DNA of 64,000 nucleotides from CF-39 sp035651155 (GCA_035651155.1 DASRGG010000026.1:3640-67639); one strand, 5' to 3'; positions 8,486-16,579 are shown, counted from the stretch's first letter. Made by a program: numbers and translations. Notes: generated by a model from the letters alone, not told the origin.

Positions 8486-8962
8486 TCACCCTTTTACGCG
8501 CCGCCGACCGGGCCCGACGGCGGCCTCCCCGAGGGCCACCATCTCCCGGTAGCCCGCGACCGTCTCGTCGTCGAAACCCAAGAGGTGGAGCACGCCGTGG
8601 GCGGCGAGGAAGGCGACCTCCGCCGCCCGCCCGACGCGGCGCCGGCGGGCCTGCCGCGCCGCCTGCGGGGCGCTGATCACGACGTCGCCCAGGCGGACGA
8701 CGCCGTCCGCATCCGGGACGAGGGCTCGCGCCGCCGGCGCGCCGCGCCTGCGGAAGGGAACGCGCTCGCCGAAGGAAAGGACGTCGGTCGTCCGGTCCTT
8801 CTTCCGGAAGCGGCGGTTGAGCGCGCGCATCTCGGCGTCGTCGACGAACACGAGCGTCACGACCGTGCCCGCCGGCACCCCGTAGGGGCGCGCCGCCCTG
8901 CGCATGGCGCGCCGGACACCGGCCAGGTCACAGGGTGGCGTGCCGCGAACGGCGATCCTCAG
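8486..8962 (-). CDS. ybeY: YbeY endoribonuclease / rRNA maturation factor
   Basis: YbeY is a metal-dependent RNase in 16S rRNA 3'-end maturation and ribosome quality control. The family core is present: LVFVDDAEMRALNRRFR, then KDRTTDVLSF, then LGDVVIS and the metal site HGVLHLLGFDDE. The third metal ligand, normally His in HGxLHLxGYDH, is Asp here. The start is a problem: the first beta strand (LRIAVRG) lies upstream of the first ATG (8905), and the only start-like codon there is CTG at 8962, overlapping the pgpH stop as CTGA. With the ATG the protein is 139 residues; with the CTG it is 158, closer to the family length. It is last in the rpsU operon. Confidence 0.88.
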   Translation of the reverse strand: MRIAVRGTPPCDLAGVRRAMRRAARPYGVPAGTVVTLVFVDDAEMRALNRRFRKKDRTTDVLSFGERVPFRRRGAPAARALVPDADGVVRLGDVVISAPQAARQARRRRVGRAAEVAFLAAHGVLHLLGFDDETVAGYREMVALGEAAVGPGRRRVKG

Positions 8963-11058
8963 CGGGCGGCGGCGTCGCGCTGCGGGAGACGCGCGATGCG
9001 ATCCTCGGGATACGGGATACGTTCGTGGTAGACGCCCAGGAGCAGGTCGCAGAACGCGTCCTTGATCCTCTGCACGTCGCGCAGCGTGAGGTCGCAGTCG
9101 TCGAGCTGCCCGTCCGCGAGCCGCTCGCCGACGATCTTGTCGACCATCGCGCGGATCGTGTCGGGGTTCTTCTCGACCAGCGATCGCACCGACGCCTCGG
9201 TGCCGTCGGCGAGCATGACGATCGCGCACTCCTTCGTGCGCGGACGCGGGCCCGGGTAGCGGTACGCCGCCTCATCCGGATCCTGGCCGCGCTGCCGCGC
9301 GAGCTGGAAGAAGTACTTCACCACGCTCGTGCCGTGGTGGCCCGGGATCATCTCGCGGATCACCGACGGCAGGTGATAGCGCTCGGCGAGCGCCAGCCCA
9401 TCCTTGATGTGCGCCGCGACGATGCCGGCCGACACGAGCGGATCGAGGTCGTCGTGCGGGTTCGAGCCCGTCTGGTTCTCGATGAAGGCGGACGGATTCC
9501 GCATCTTTCCGATGTCGTGGTAGTAGGCACCCACGCGCGCGAGCAGCGGATCGGCGCCGATGAGCTCCGCCGCGCGCTCGGCGAGGTTCGCGACGAGCAG
9601 CGAGTGGTGATACGTCCCGGGCGTGCGCAGCAGGAGCTGCCGCAGGAGCGGATGGTTCGGGTCCGCGAGCTCGCGCAGCTCGAACACGGTCGTGATGCCG
9701 AAGACGTGGCCGAGCATCGCCATCGACGCGAAGGCGAGGACACCCGAGCCGGCTCCGGAGGCGAGCGCCGCGAGCATGAGCTGCGCCGCTCCCACCGGGT
9801 CGGTGGAGCGCCCGACGAGCGTGAACGCCATGAGCACGCCGGCGTTGCCGCCCGCGACGGACAGCGCGCCGGCCGCGAACTCCCGCGCGGTCGTCGCGCG
9901 CCGCACCGCGGCCATGCCGAGCAGCGCGGGCACGAGCACGTACGCGACGAGCTCCACCTGCCCCGACATGATCCCGGCGTGGAGGGCGCCCATGATCTGC
10001 GTCGCGAGCGCGGCGCGGCCGGAGACCAGGACGGTGAGCGTCATGCCGACCGCGGCGTACGGGATGAAGAACACGAGGAGGGTGTGACCGGGCACGAACG
10101 CGCGCGTGACCGCGGTCACGCTGAGGAGCGCGAGCGAGACGAGCACCAGCTTGCGGTCGTCGTTCCATGCCTCGGCGGCGTGGCGCTCGACGAAGAGGCC
10201 GAGGACGCCCGCGACGAGGATCGACCAGACCAGGAGACCGAACGCACCCGCCCAGTCGAAGCCGGGATTCGTCAGGCCGAGCGCGCGCAGCTTCTCGACG
10301 TCGAGCGCGGACACCCGCGTGCTTTCGCGCACGACCGCCTCGCCGGCGACGACCTGCACCTGCACCGGCGGCACCGCGGCACGCGCCGCCTGCTGCGCGA
10401 GCGCGGTCGCGGCGGCGTCGAGCGTGACGTTCGCGTCGATGTACTGCTTCACGATCTCGGTGCCCACCCGCTTCTGGCGGTCCGTCCAGGCCGGCGGCAG
10501 CGCCTTCGCCGCGTCGGCCTTCACGAGATCGACCTGCTCGGTCCGGATGCCCTGGCCGTACAGGCTGCGCAGGGTGTTGTCGAGCTCCTTCGCGACCGCG
10601 TCCCACTCCGCGCCCGTCAGGTCGGCCGCATCGGTCGCGATCGTCGCGGGCAACACGAGGCCCGGCAGCTTCTGCAGCGCCGCGATCTTCTGCTCGCGTG
10701 AGAGCGTCGGGTCGCCGCGGACGCGCGAGACGGCCGCGATCCCCTGCGCGAGCTTGTCGCGCGAGGTCGCGAGGACCGCCGGGTCGGGCGCGAACTGCTT
10801 CGGGACCGCAGCGGCGGCGCGCTCGCGCTCCGCCTCGGTGAGGGACTCGGACACGAACGAGACGGAGCGCGGCGCCTTCACGGACTGCGTCGCGAGCTGG
10901 CCGATCTCGTACGTCACGACCGACGGTGGGGAGAGGAGCAGCGCGATCGCGCTCAACAATCCGGTGACGAGCACAAAGGTCCACATGCGCCCGCGGGGCG
11001 TCCGGAGCGACGCGCGTATGTCGCGTACGCGAGGCGGTGGCGTGAAGCGGCGGATCAC
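8959..11058 (-). CDS. PgpH-type 7TM-HD (HDIG) membrane phosphohydrolase
   Basis: A 699-residue membrane protein with the PgpH architecture: one N-terminal helix (about 25-45), a large extracellular region to about residue 270, a cluster of seven membrane helices (about 270-470), and a C-terminal cytoplasmic HD domain. The HD domain contains PGTYHHSLLVANLAE, the metal motif YYHDIGK, FIENQ, NPHDDLDP and GHHGT, all typical. In Listeria, PgpH degrades cyclic di-AMP; that activity is likely here but inferred. It sits between phoH (ATGA overlap) and ybeY, the order seen in many Gram-positive and Chloroflexota genomes. Confidence 0.92.
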   Translation of the reverse strand: MIRRFTPPPRVRDIRASLRTPRGRMWTFVLVTGLLSAIALLLSPPSVVTYEIGQLATQSVKAPRSVSFVSESLTEAERERAAAAVPKQFAPDPAVLATSRDKLAQGIAAVSRVRGDPTLSREQKIAALQKLPGLVLPATIATDAADLTGAEWDAVAKELDNTLRSLYGQGIRTEQVDLVKADAAKALPPAWTDRQKRVGTEIVKQYIDANVTLDAAATALAQQAARAAVPPVQVQVVAGEAVVRESTRVSALDVEKLRALGLTNPGFDWAGAFGLLVWSILVAGVLGLFVERHAAEAWNDDRKLVLVSLALLSVTAVTRAFVPGHTLLVFFIPYAAVGMTLTVLVSGRAALATQIMGALHAGIMSGQVELVAYVLVPALLGMAAVRRATTAREFAAGALSVAGGNAGVLMAFTLVGRSTDPVGAAQLMLAALASGAGSGVLAFASMAMLGHVFGITTVFELRELADPNHPLLRQLLLRTPGTYHHSLLVANLAERAAELIGADPLLARVGAYYHDIGKMRNPSAFIENQTGSNPHDDLDPLVSAGIVAAHIKDGLALAERYHLPSVIREMIPGHHGTSVVKYFFQLARQRGQDPDEAAYRYPGPRPRTKECAIVMLADGTEASVRSLVEKNPDTIRAMVDKIVGERLADGQLDDCDLTLRDVQRIKDAFCDLLLGVYHERIPYPEDRIARLPQRDAAAR

Positions 11059-13046
11059 GACTGCTTCTCGCTCTTTTCGAAGCGATCGTACGCCCGGACG
11101 ATCCGCGCGACGAGCTCGTGGCGGACGACGTCCCGCTCGTCGAAGTCCACGAAGGCGATGCCTTCCGTGCCACGCAGGATCTCGCGCGCCATCACCAATC
11201 CGGAATGCTGGCCGCGGTCGAGATCCACCTGCGTCATGTCGCCGTTGACGACGGCCTGCGATCCGTAGCCGAGGCGCGTAAGGAACATCTTCATCTGCTG
11301 CGTGGTCGTGTTCTGTGCCTCGTCGAGGATGATGAACGCCTCATTGAGCGTGTTGTGCGTGACAAGGAAGTCATCGGTGACGTACAGCGAGTCGTTCGCG
11401 CCGACCTTGATACAGACCGTTTCATCCTCGCCGGCGCGCTCGATCGAGTCGATGAACCGCATCGGCCGGCCGCCACCCATCGCCTGGTACGCCGCCAGCT
11501 TTCGCGCGAGGCGGAACGGCGCGACGCCGTTCGGGATCCGGATATCCAGAAGGAATGCGTCCGTGGGGTAGACGACGTCACGCCCTCGCGCGCGGCCGGG
11601 CGTGCGGCCCGCCGCCGGTCGTCTTCGCCAGTACGCGACGCCGCCGAGTGAACGAACCAGGAATACGACGTCGTCCTTCAGCTGCTCGGAGGCCGTCGTG
11701 TACCGGATGCGACACGTGCGTCCGATCTGCGAGACCGGTCCGCCGTCCGTGTCCAGCAATCCCTGCAGCACCGCAAGCCTCACCTCGGCCGAGTTGTACA
11801 GGTAGAGCCCAGGAACGAATTTCGTGTTCGATCTCGCTCCGGCGAGACCCAGCTCGCGAAGGACCGCGGTAACGGGATTCGCGACGATCACGCCACCGCG
11901 ATGGCCTTCGGGAGCGCCAAGAGCGACGACCGGTTCGGGATCGGCCGTAGTGAACGACGGGGTCGTCGCGGTGGTACGGCACCCGTCGCCGAGCAGGAGT
12001 CCGAGCGCGTAGGGATCCATTGGAACGTCACGGGACGCGAGCTGCACCGGCGCCGAGACGAGCGGCAATTCATAACGACGGCGATGTGCCGCCCGTAGCC
12101 GTCCCAGCATCTCGCGCGTCTCGAGCACTCGGAAGGGCTTACCGCGGCGGCGGTCTTCTGCCGTCGCGACCGCCCAGAGATGCTCGCCGCAGCACAGCGT
12201 CGAGGCGCCGTCCTGCGTCTTGACCCTGTAGATGGGCTTCCGGCCTTGTGGATAGACCCCGAGCACCTTCGTCGGCATTCCGTCAGAGCCGATGACGTCA
12301 TCTCCGACGCGAAGACCGCCGATCTGGCGGAAGCCGATGGGCGTCAGCACCGCACTGGAGATCGGTTGTGCCCTGCCACGCATGAATGCCAGCGGTGCGA
12401 CCTCGATCTCGCCGCGCTCCGTCGCACGCGCGAAGCGCTCCGGCGGCATCAGCTCGTAGAGCGCGTCGTACAACGGCCGAAGGTACGGGTCGATCTTCTC
12501 GGTGAGGTCGCCGGGCAGGAACCCGAGGCGCTCACCCGCTTCGACCGCCGGCCGCGTGAGGATGAGGCGCGCGACCTTGCGGTCACGCAGCGCCGCGACG
12601 CCGAGGGCGACCGCGAGGTAGCTCTTCCCCGTGCCCGCCGGCCCGGTCGCGAACACGAGGTCGTGCGTGCGGATCGCATCGACGTACATCCGCTGGTTCG
12701 GGGACTGCGGCGTGATGCGCTTGCCACGCACGGTCGTCGCGACGACCTCGCGCAGCTGTTCGGGAGTACCGACGCTCGCGTCCTTCGCGTCGTCGATGAG
12801 GCGCTCGAGCGCGGGTTTGCGGAGCGACTCGTCGCGCTCGGACAGCGTGCGCATCGCGCCGACGAGCTCGCCGACGCGCGCGACGCTCGTGGGCTCGCCG
12901 CTGATGCGCAGCTCGGCCCCGCGCGACACGATCTTCACCGCGAACTCGCGCTCGATGCGCTCGATGTTCTGATCGTTCGAGCCGGTCACGAACATCATCT
13001 CGTCGGGATCGGGGATGAGGATCGTGATCTGCGCTGACGCGCTCAT
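11055..13046 (-). CDS. phoH: PhoH-family ATPase interrupted by an intein
   Basis: The 663-residue precursor contains a PhoH (YbeZ-type) protein split by an in-frame intein. N-extein 1-225 has a KH-like region and Walker A GPAGTGKS at 135-142. The C-extein resumes at residue 566 with TLNEAFIILDEAQN, the Walker B region, and continues with MTQVDLDRGQHSGL. The join FMRGR/TLNEAF restores a normal PhoH sequence of 323 residues. PhoH partners with YbeY in ribosome and RNA maturation, matching the neighbours. The intein sits just before Walker B, so unspliced protein should be inactive. The start is ATG, overlapping the yqeY stop. Confidence 0.93.
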   Translation of the reverse strand: MSASAQITILIPDPDEMMFVTGSNDQNIERIEREFAVKIVSRGAELRISGEPTSVARVGELVGAMRTLSERDESLRKPALERLIDDAKDASVGTPEQLREVVATTVRGKRITPQSPNQRMYVDAIRTHDLVFATGPAGTGKSYLAVALGVAALRDRKVARLILTRPAVEAGERLGFLPGDLTEKIDPYLRPLYDALYELMPPERFARATERGEIEVAPLAFMRGRAQPISSAVLTPIGFRQIGGLRVGDDVIGSDGMPTKVLGVYPQGRKPIYRVKTQDGASTLCCGEHLWAVATAEDRRRGKPFRVLETREMLGRLRAAHRRRYELPLVSAPVQLASRDVPMDPYALGLLLGDGCRTTATTPSFTTADPEPVVALGAPEGHRGGVIVANPVTAVLRELGLAGARSNTKFVPGLYLYNSAEVRLAVLQGLLDTDGGPVSQIGRTCRIRYTTASEQLKDDVVFLVRSLGGVAYWRRRPAAGRTPGRARGRDVVYPTDAFLLDIRIPNGVAPFRLARKLAAYQAMGGGRPMRFIDSIERAGEDETVCIKVGANDSLYVTDDFLVTHNTLNEAFIILDEAQNTTTQQMKMFLTRLGYGSQAVVNGDMTQVDLDRGQHSGLVMAREILRGTEGIAFVDFDERDVVRHELVARIVRAYDRFEKSEKQS
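11352..12371 (-). mobile_element. Intein with LAGLIDADG homing endonuclease, class 3 (WCT) type, inside phoH
   Basis: This 340-codon element covers precursor residues 226-565. The N-terminal splicing block reads AQPISSAVLTPIG with Ala, not Cys or Ser, as residue 1, followed by LRVGDDVIGSDG. Block B is CCGEHLW. The endonuclease has two dodecapeptide motifs with both acidic residues kept, LGLLLGDG (348-355) and LQGLLDTDG (428-436). Block F has Cys545 in ETVCIKV and block G is LVTHN with a Thr +1 extein residue. Trp291 (B:12), Cys545 (F:4) and Thr563 (G:5) form the triad of class 3 inteins, which use the block F Cys as first nucleophile. Splicing and homing look intact on sequence. Confidence 0.9.
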
Positions 13047-13573
13047 GCCGTGGCCTTCGCCCGAAGCATGGCCTGCACGATCGCCGCGACCTGCTTGCCG
13101 TCCGCGCGGTCCTTGGTCTGCGCGAGCACCTTGGGCATGACCTTGCCCATGTCGCGCGGACCGGTCGCGCCGCTCCCGTCGACGACGCGCTCCACGATCG
13201 CTCGGACCTCGGCCTCGCTGAGCTGCTTCGGGAGGTACTCACTGAGGATGCCGAGCTCGGACTCCTCTTTCGCGGCGAGATCTTCGCGACCGCCTTTGCG
13301 GAACGCCTCGATCGAATCGCGCCGCATCTTCGCCTGCTTCTGGATGACCTCGCCGACCGCGGCGTCGTCGAGCTCGCTGGGGCGGTGCTCGGCGACGTAC
13401 GCCTGACGCGCGCCTTCGTCCTTCCCCTCCGCGATGAGGCGGTCGACCGTCGCCTGAAGGCGGTCGACGCCCTCCCGCTGGATCGCGGCCAGCAGGAAGC
13501 GCAAGGTGTCACGGCGGAGCGTGTCCTTCGCGCGCATGGCGGCCCTGAGGTCGTCCTCGAGCCGCGTCTTCAG
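13043..13573 (-). CDS. GatB/YqeY-domain protein
   Basis: YqeY proteins resemble the tRNA-binding tail of the GatB amidotransferase subunit; their own role is not firmly known. Visible are LRFLLAAIQREGVDR, an AKMRRDSIEAFRKGGREDLA segment, EYLPKQLSEAEVRAIV, and DMGKVMPKVLAQTKDRADGKQV, the standard C-terminal pattern. The conserved N-terminus LKTRLEDDLRAAMRAKD begins upstream of the first ATG (13537). Between the in-frame TAG of rpsU (13598-13600) and that ATG the only start-like codon is CTG at 13573, giving 176 residues. It lies between rpsU and phoH and overlaps phoH by four bases. Confidence 0.88.
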   Translation of the reverse strand: MKTRLEDDLRAAMRAKDTLRRDTLRFLLAAIQREGVDRLQATVDRLIAEGKDEGARQAYVAEHRPSELDDAAVGEVIQKQAKMRRDSIEAFRKGGREDLAAKEESELGILSEYLPKQLSEAEVRAIVERVVDGSGATGPRDMGKVMPKVLAQTKDRADGKQVAAIVQAMLRAKATA

Positions 13574-13597
13574 TGCTGAGGGCGTGCCTTTACGCTC

Positions 13598-13765
13598 CTA
13601 GCGCTTGCGCCGCTTGGCTTCCTTGCGCTTGCGGCGCGCGGCGGGACGCTCGTAGAACTCGCGGCGGCGGGCCTCCGCGAGGATCCCTGCCTGCTGGATC
13701 TTCTTGTTGAAGCGGCGAAGCGCGGCCTCGAACGACTCGCCATCGCCGACGATCACTTCAGACAA
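13598..13765 (-). CDS. rpsU: 30S ribosomal protein S21
   Basis: A 55-residue ribosomal protein, read as SEVIVGDGESFEAALRRF after the start, then NKKIQQAGILAEARRREFYE and a very basic Arg/Lys tail ending in a TAG. This is the normal S21 pattern and length. TTG at 13765 gives the usual second residues Ser-Glu-Val; a GTG at 13756 would trim three residues. S21 is a small-subunit protein near the mRNA entry/anti-Shine-Dalgarno region and is commonly the head gene of an operon with yqeY and phoH, as here. Confidence 0.93.
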   Translation of the reverse strand: MSEVIVGDGESFEAALRRFNKKIQQAGILAEARRREFYERPAARRKRKEAKRRKR

Positions 13766-13766
13766 C

Positions 13767-13898
13767 TACCTGGAAATCACCCGCCCTTTCCGGTCACAAG
13801 ACGCGTCGGCCCCCACACGGCGGCCGACGGACGAATGATAGCCGCGAACCGCATCCGAGCACGCGATACAGATACGCATCTTACCAGGAAATCAGCCG
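13767..13898. repeat. pair of 17-bp near-identical direct repeats flanking the rpsU leader
   Basis: Two copies of TACCWGGAAATCASCCG lie at 13767-13783 and 13882-13898, differing at two positions. On the minus strand one copy begins at the HIT stop codon and the other ends two bases before the rpsU TTG, so they frame the whole rpsU upstream region. It could be a small duplication or a binding site. Between them the 98-bp stretch holds the presumed rpsU promoter; a TATCAT near 13835 on the minus strand is a possible -10 box, but no clear -35 was found. Confidence 0.45.
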
Positions 13899-14227
13899 GG
13901 AGGCCAGGCGAATCGGCGGCCGCCGAGCACGTGCAGGTGCAGGTGCCGGACGGACTGCCCGGCGGCCTCGCCGTTGTTGACGACGAGGCGGAAGCTGTCC
14001 CGGTACCCGGCATCCGCCGCGACCGTGCGGGCGACCCCGAGGAGATGCCCGCCGAGCGCCGCGTCGTCGAGATCGGCGAGCGCCGCGACGTGCGCGCGGG
14101 GCACGACGAGCACATGCAGCGGCGCCTGCGGGTCGATGTCTCGGAACGCGACGGAGCGGTCGTCCTGATGGACGATCTTCGCGGGGATCTCGCCCGCGAC
14201 GATGCGGCAGATCACGCAATCGCTCAT
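13892..14227 (-). CDS. HIT-family (histidine triad) nucleotide hydrolase
   Basis: A 111-residue HINT-type protein starting at the ATG giving MSDCVICRIVAGEIPAKIV. Its active site is the histidine triad H-L-H-L-H at residues 95-99, within QSVRHLHLHVLGG. Members hydrolyse AMP-lysine or related purine phosphoramidates. The N-terminal Cys pair (CVIC) with a His downstream is the zinc-site remnant common in this group. It lies upstream of rpsU on the same strand, with a 126-bp gap, and diverges from the PlsY-like gene with only 19 bp between starts. Confidence 0.9.
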   Translation of the reverse strand: MSDCVICRIVAGEIPAKIVHQDDRSVAFRDIDPQAPLHVLVVPRAHVAALADLDDAALGGHLLGVARTVAADAGYRDSFRLVVNNGEAAGQSVRHLHLHVLGGRRFAWPPG

Positions 14228-14246
14228 ACGTCGTGAGAATAGCGAC

Positions 14247-14912
14247 GTGACCGTCGCCGCCATCGTCATCACCTACCTCGCGAGCAGCCTGTCGTTCCCG
14301 TGGCTCGTCGCGCGCGCGTACGGCGTGGATCTGCGGCGCGTGGGATCGCGCAAGCTCGGCGGCGGCAACCTCGGGAAGACCGTGGGGATCGGGCCGGGGA
14401 TCGTCGGCGGCGTGCTCGACGGGGCGAAGGGGTTCGCCGCGGTCGTCATCGCGCGCGCCCTCGGGCTGCCGCTCGAGACGCAGCTCCTCTGCGGCATCGC
14501 CGCGCTCGTCGGACAGATGTGGCCGCTCTTCCACGGCTTCGACGGAGGCCGCGCGAACGCGACCGGCTGGGGCTTCGCGCTCGCCGCGGACACGATCGCG
14601 GCGCTCATCATGGGAACGCCGATCTACGCGGCGCTCCTCGCGAACGCGCTGGTGCGCCCGCGCCCGACGCGCGTGCTCCCCATCGCGAGCCTGCTGTCGT
14701 TCGCCGTCTTCCCCGCCGTGATCTGGGAGCAGGAGGGCCTGACGCCGGCGGTCGCGGCCGGGCTCGCGGTCCTGGCGCTCGTCCTGCTCCGGCGCGTGAC
14801 CGCGGGCCTGCGCGAGGATCTCGCGACCGGCGCGCCGTTACCGCGCGTCATCGCGAACCGTGTCCTCTTCGACCGGAGCGAGCTGCAGCAGCGCGGGGCG
14901 GTCGCGATATGA
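14247..14912 (+). CDS. Divergent PlsY-like (glycerol-3-phosphate acyltransferase family) membrane protein
   Basis: A 221-residue protein with five to six membrane helices. It keeps the PlsY layout: helix 1 followed by WLVARAYGVDLRRVGSRKLGGGNLGK, then DGAKGFAAVV, then GFDGGRANATGWG and a C-terminal Arg-rich loop. In PlsY these loops read GSGNIGATN and FKGGKGVAT and bind acyl-phosphate and glycerol-3-phosphate; both are altered here, so the substrate or activity may differ. The start GTG at 14247 is preferred; the open frame extends upstream into the divergent HIT gene. Confidence 0.65.
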   Translation: MTVAAIVITYLASSLSFPWLVARAYGVDLRRVGSRKLGGGNLGKTVGIGPGIVGGVLDGAKGFAAVVIARALGLPLETQLLCGIAALVGQMWPLFHGFDGGRANATGWGFALAADTIAALIMGTPIYAALLANALVRPRPTRVLPIASLLSFAVFPAVIWEQEGLTPAVAAGLAVLALVLLRRVTAGLREDLATGAPLPRVIANRVLFDRSELQQRGAVAI

Positions 14913-14931
14913 CGGCGCTGCCCCTCGCGGG

Positions 14932-15648
14932 TTAGTCGAGGAGATCCATCGCGATCGCGACCGCGGCGATCGCCGCGGTCTCGGCACGGAGGTTCCGCTC
15001 TCCCAGGCTGACGACGATCGCGTCGTGCGCGCGCGCCAGCGCGACCTCCTCGTCGGTGAGCCCGCCCTCGGGCCCGATGACGAGCGAGAGCGCCGGCACG
15101 CCGGCCGGCAGACCGTCGCGCAATCGCAGCTCGCGCTCGCCCTCCCAAGCGACGACGATCGGGCGTGGCAGGACCTCGAACAGCTCCTCCCAGGTACGGA
15201 GCGTGCCGATGGGCGGCGCGGTGCCGCGCCGCGCGGTCTCGGCGGCCTCGCGCGCGATGCGCTCCCAGCGTTCGCGCTTCGCGTCCCCGAGCGCGCGCAC
15301 GACGGAGCGCGTCGAGATGAAGGGCAGCACCCTCGCCACTCCCAGCTGCGTGACGGCCTCGACGGCCTCTTCGCTGCGGTCGCCGCGCAGCAGCGGCAGT
15401 CCGAGCGTGACCGAGATGCCGGGCTCACGTGTGGCGGCGACGCGATCGCTGATGCGCGCCGTCACGACATCGGGCTCGACGGTCTCGAGCACGGCGGTCG
15501 CCTCCTGGCCGCCCGCGACCAGCGTGATCTCGTCGCCTGGCTGCATGCGCAGCACGACCGCGATCTGCCGCGCACGGGCGCCGTCGAGCGTGACCGAATC
15601 TTGCGCGAGAAGCGCGGAGCGGACGATGAACCTCTGCGTACTGGCCAA
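14932..15648 (-). CDS. rsmE: 16S rRNA (uracil-1498-N3)-methyltransferase RsmE
   Basis: A 238-residue SPOUT-class methyltransferase that modifies U1498 of 16S rRNA. Diagnostic parts are the N-terminal PUA-like domain (to about 70), ATREPGISVTLGLPLLRGDRSE with a downstream EAVTQLGVARVLPF, and the C-terminal knot motifs LVIGPEGGLTDEEV and LGERNLRAETA, which bind S-adenosylmethionine. The start is TTG. It follows prmA by 30 bp and completes a dnaJ-prmA-rsmE operon, a common arrangement in Gram-positive-type genomes. Confidence 0.93.
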   Translation of the reverse strand: MASTQRFIVRSALLAQDSVTLDGARARQIAVVLRMQPGDEITLVAGGQEATAVLETVEPDVVTARISDRVAATREPGISVTLGLPLLRGDRSEEAVEAVTQLGVARVLPFISTRSVVRALGDAKRERWERIAREAAETARRGTAPPIGTLRTWEELFEVLPRPIVVAWEGERELRLRDGLPAGVPALSLVIGPEGGLTDEEVALARAHDAIVVSLGERNLRAETAAIAAVAIAMDLLD

Positions 15649-15678
15649 CTGCGGACATTCTGACCCGCGCGGCGTGCT

Positions 15679-16560
15679 TCAGCGCGTCAGCGCGAGGGCG
15701 ACCCAGTCATCGCGCTGCGTGCGGTCGATGGTCGTGCGCAGGCCGGCCCGCGCGAGCGCCGCGCGCGTGTCGGGCTCGCTCGGAAGGCTGATGCCCGCGA
15801 CGACGAGCGTCCCGTTCGCTGCGAGGCGGGCGGCGAGATCGACCGCGATGCGCCGCAGCACCGGCGCGACGATATTCGCGATCACGATCTCGAAGCGACC
15901 GGGAACGTCGGCGGCGCTGCCGAGGCCGACCGGGATGGCCACGCGATTGCGCTCGGCGTTCTCGCGCGTCGCGTCGACCGCGAGAGGATCGGTGTCGACG
16001 GCCACCACCGGCGCGGCCCCGCGCTTCGCCGCGGCGATCGCGAGGATGCCGGAGCCCGTGCCGACGTCGAGCACGCTCTTCGCCTCGATCGCGAGCGCGG
16101 ACAGCGCTTCCAGGCACTGCTGGGTCGTCGGGTGCAAGCCCGTCCCGAAGGCCATGCCTGGATCGAGCACGAGCTCGATGGTGTCCGCGGGCACGGGCGC
16201 GTCGGACCAGGTAGGCCGCACCAGGAACCTGCCGATCCGCAGCGGCGTGAACTGCGCCTTCCACGACTCGAGCCAGTCGTCCTCCGTGATCTCGCGCACG
16301 GCGAGCTCGCCGATCGGACCGAGGCCGAAGGCCTGGAGATGGCCGAGCGCGTCGCGCACGTCGTTGACCTTCGCGACCACCTCACCGTCGACGAGCAGGT
16401 ACGCCTTCACGGTGTGGTCGGTGCCGCCGCGCGGCTCGACCGGCAGATCGACGGCGATGCCCCGATGGCCGACGCGCGTGAGGATCTCGGAGACGGCCTC
16501 GACGGCCTCGGCGTGCGCGGGGACCGCGAGCTCGTACCAGCGACGCTCGCGGGGCCTCAC
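15679..16560 (-). CDS. prmA: Ribosomal protein L11 methyltransferase
   Basis: A 293-residue enzyme that methylates ribosomal protein L11 using S-adenosylmethionine. The N-terminal substrate domain (about 1-100) is followed by LDPGMAFGTGLHPTT, a hallmark of PrmA, and the class I methyltransferase motif VLDVGTGSGILAIAAAKRGA. Motif IV appears as VIANIVAPV (the family N-I/P motif). The start is GTG, 19 bp after dnaJ. All expected motifs are present and the length is normal. Confidence 0.93.
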   Translation of the reverse strand: MRPRERRWYELAVPAHAEAVEAVSEILTRVGHRGIAVDLPVEPRGGTDHTVKAYLLVDGEVVAKVNDVRDALGHLQAFGLGPIGELAVREITEDDWLESWKAQFTPLRIGRFLVRPTWSDAPVPADTIELVLDPGMAFGTGLHPTTQQCLEALSALAIEAKSVLDVGTGSGILAIAAAKRGAAPVVAVDTDPLAVDATRENAERNRVAIPVGLGSAADVPGRFEIVIANIVAPVLRRIAVDLAARLAANGTLVVAGISLPSEPDTRAALARAGLRTTIDRTQRDDWVALALTR

Positions 16561-16579
16561 GCCTCGCCCTCGCTCTGGG

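Noticed and set aside
13785..13880. A 37-codon open frame between HIT and rpsU as a leader peptide
   Set aside because: It has no ribosome site and no sequence pattern; such frames are common by chance here.
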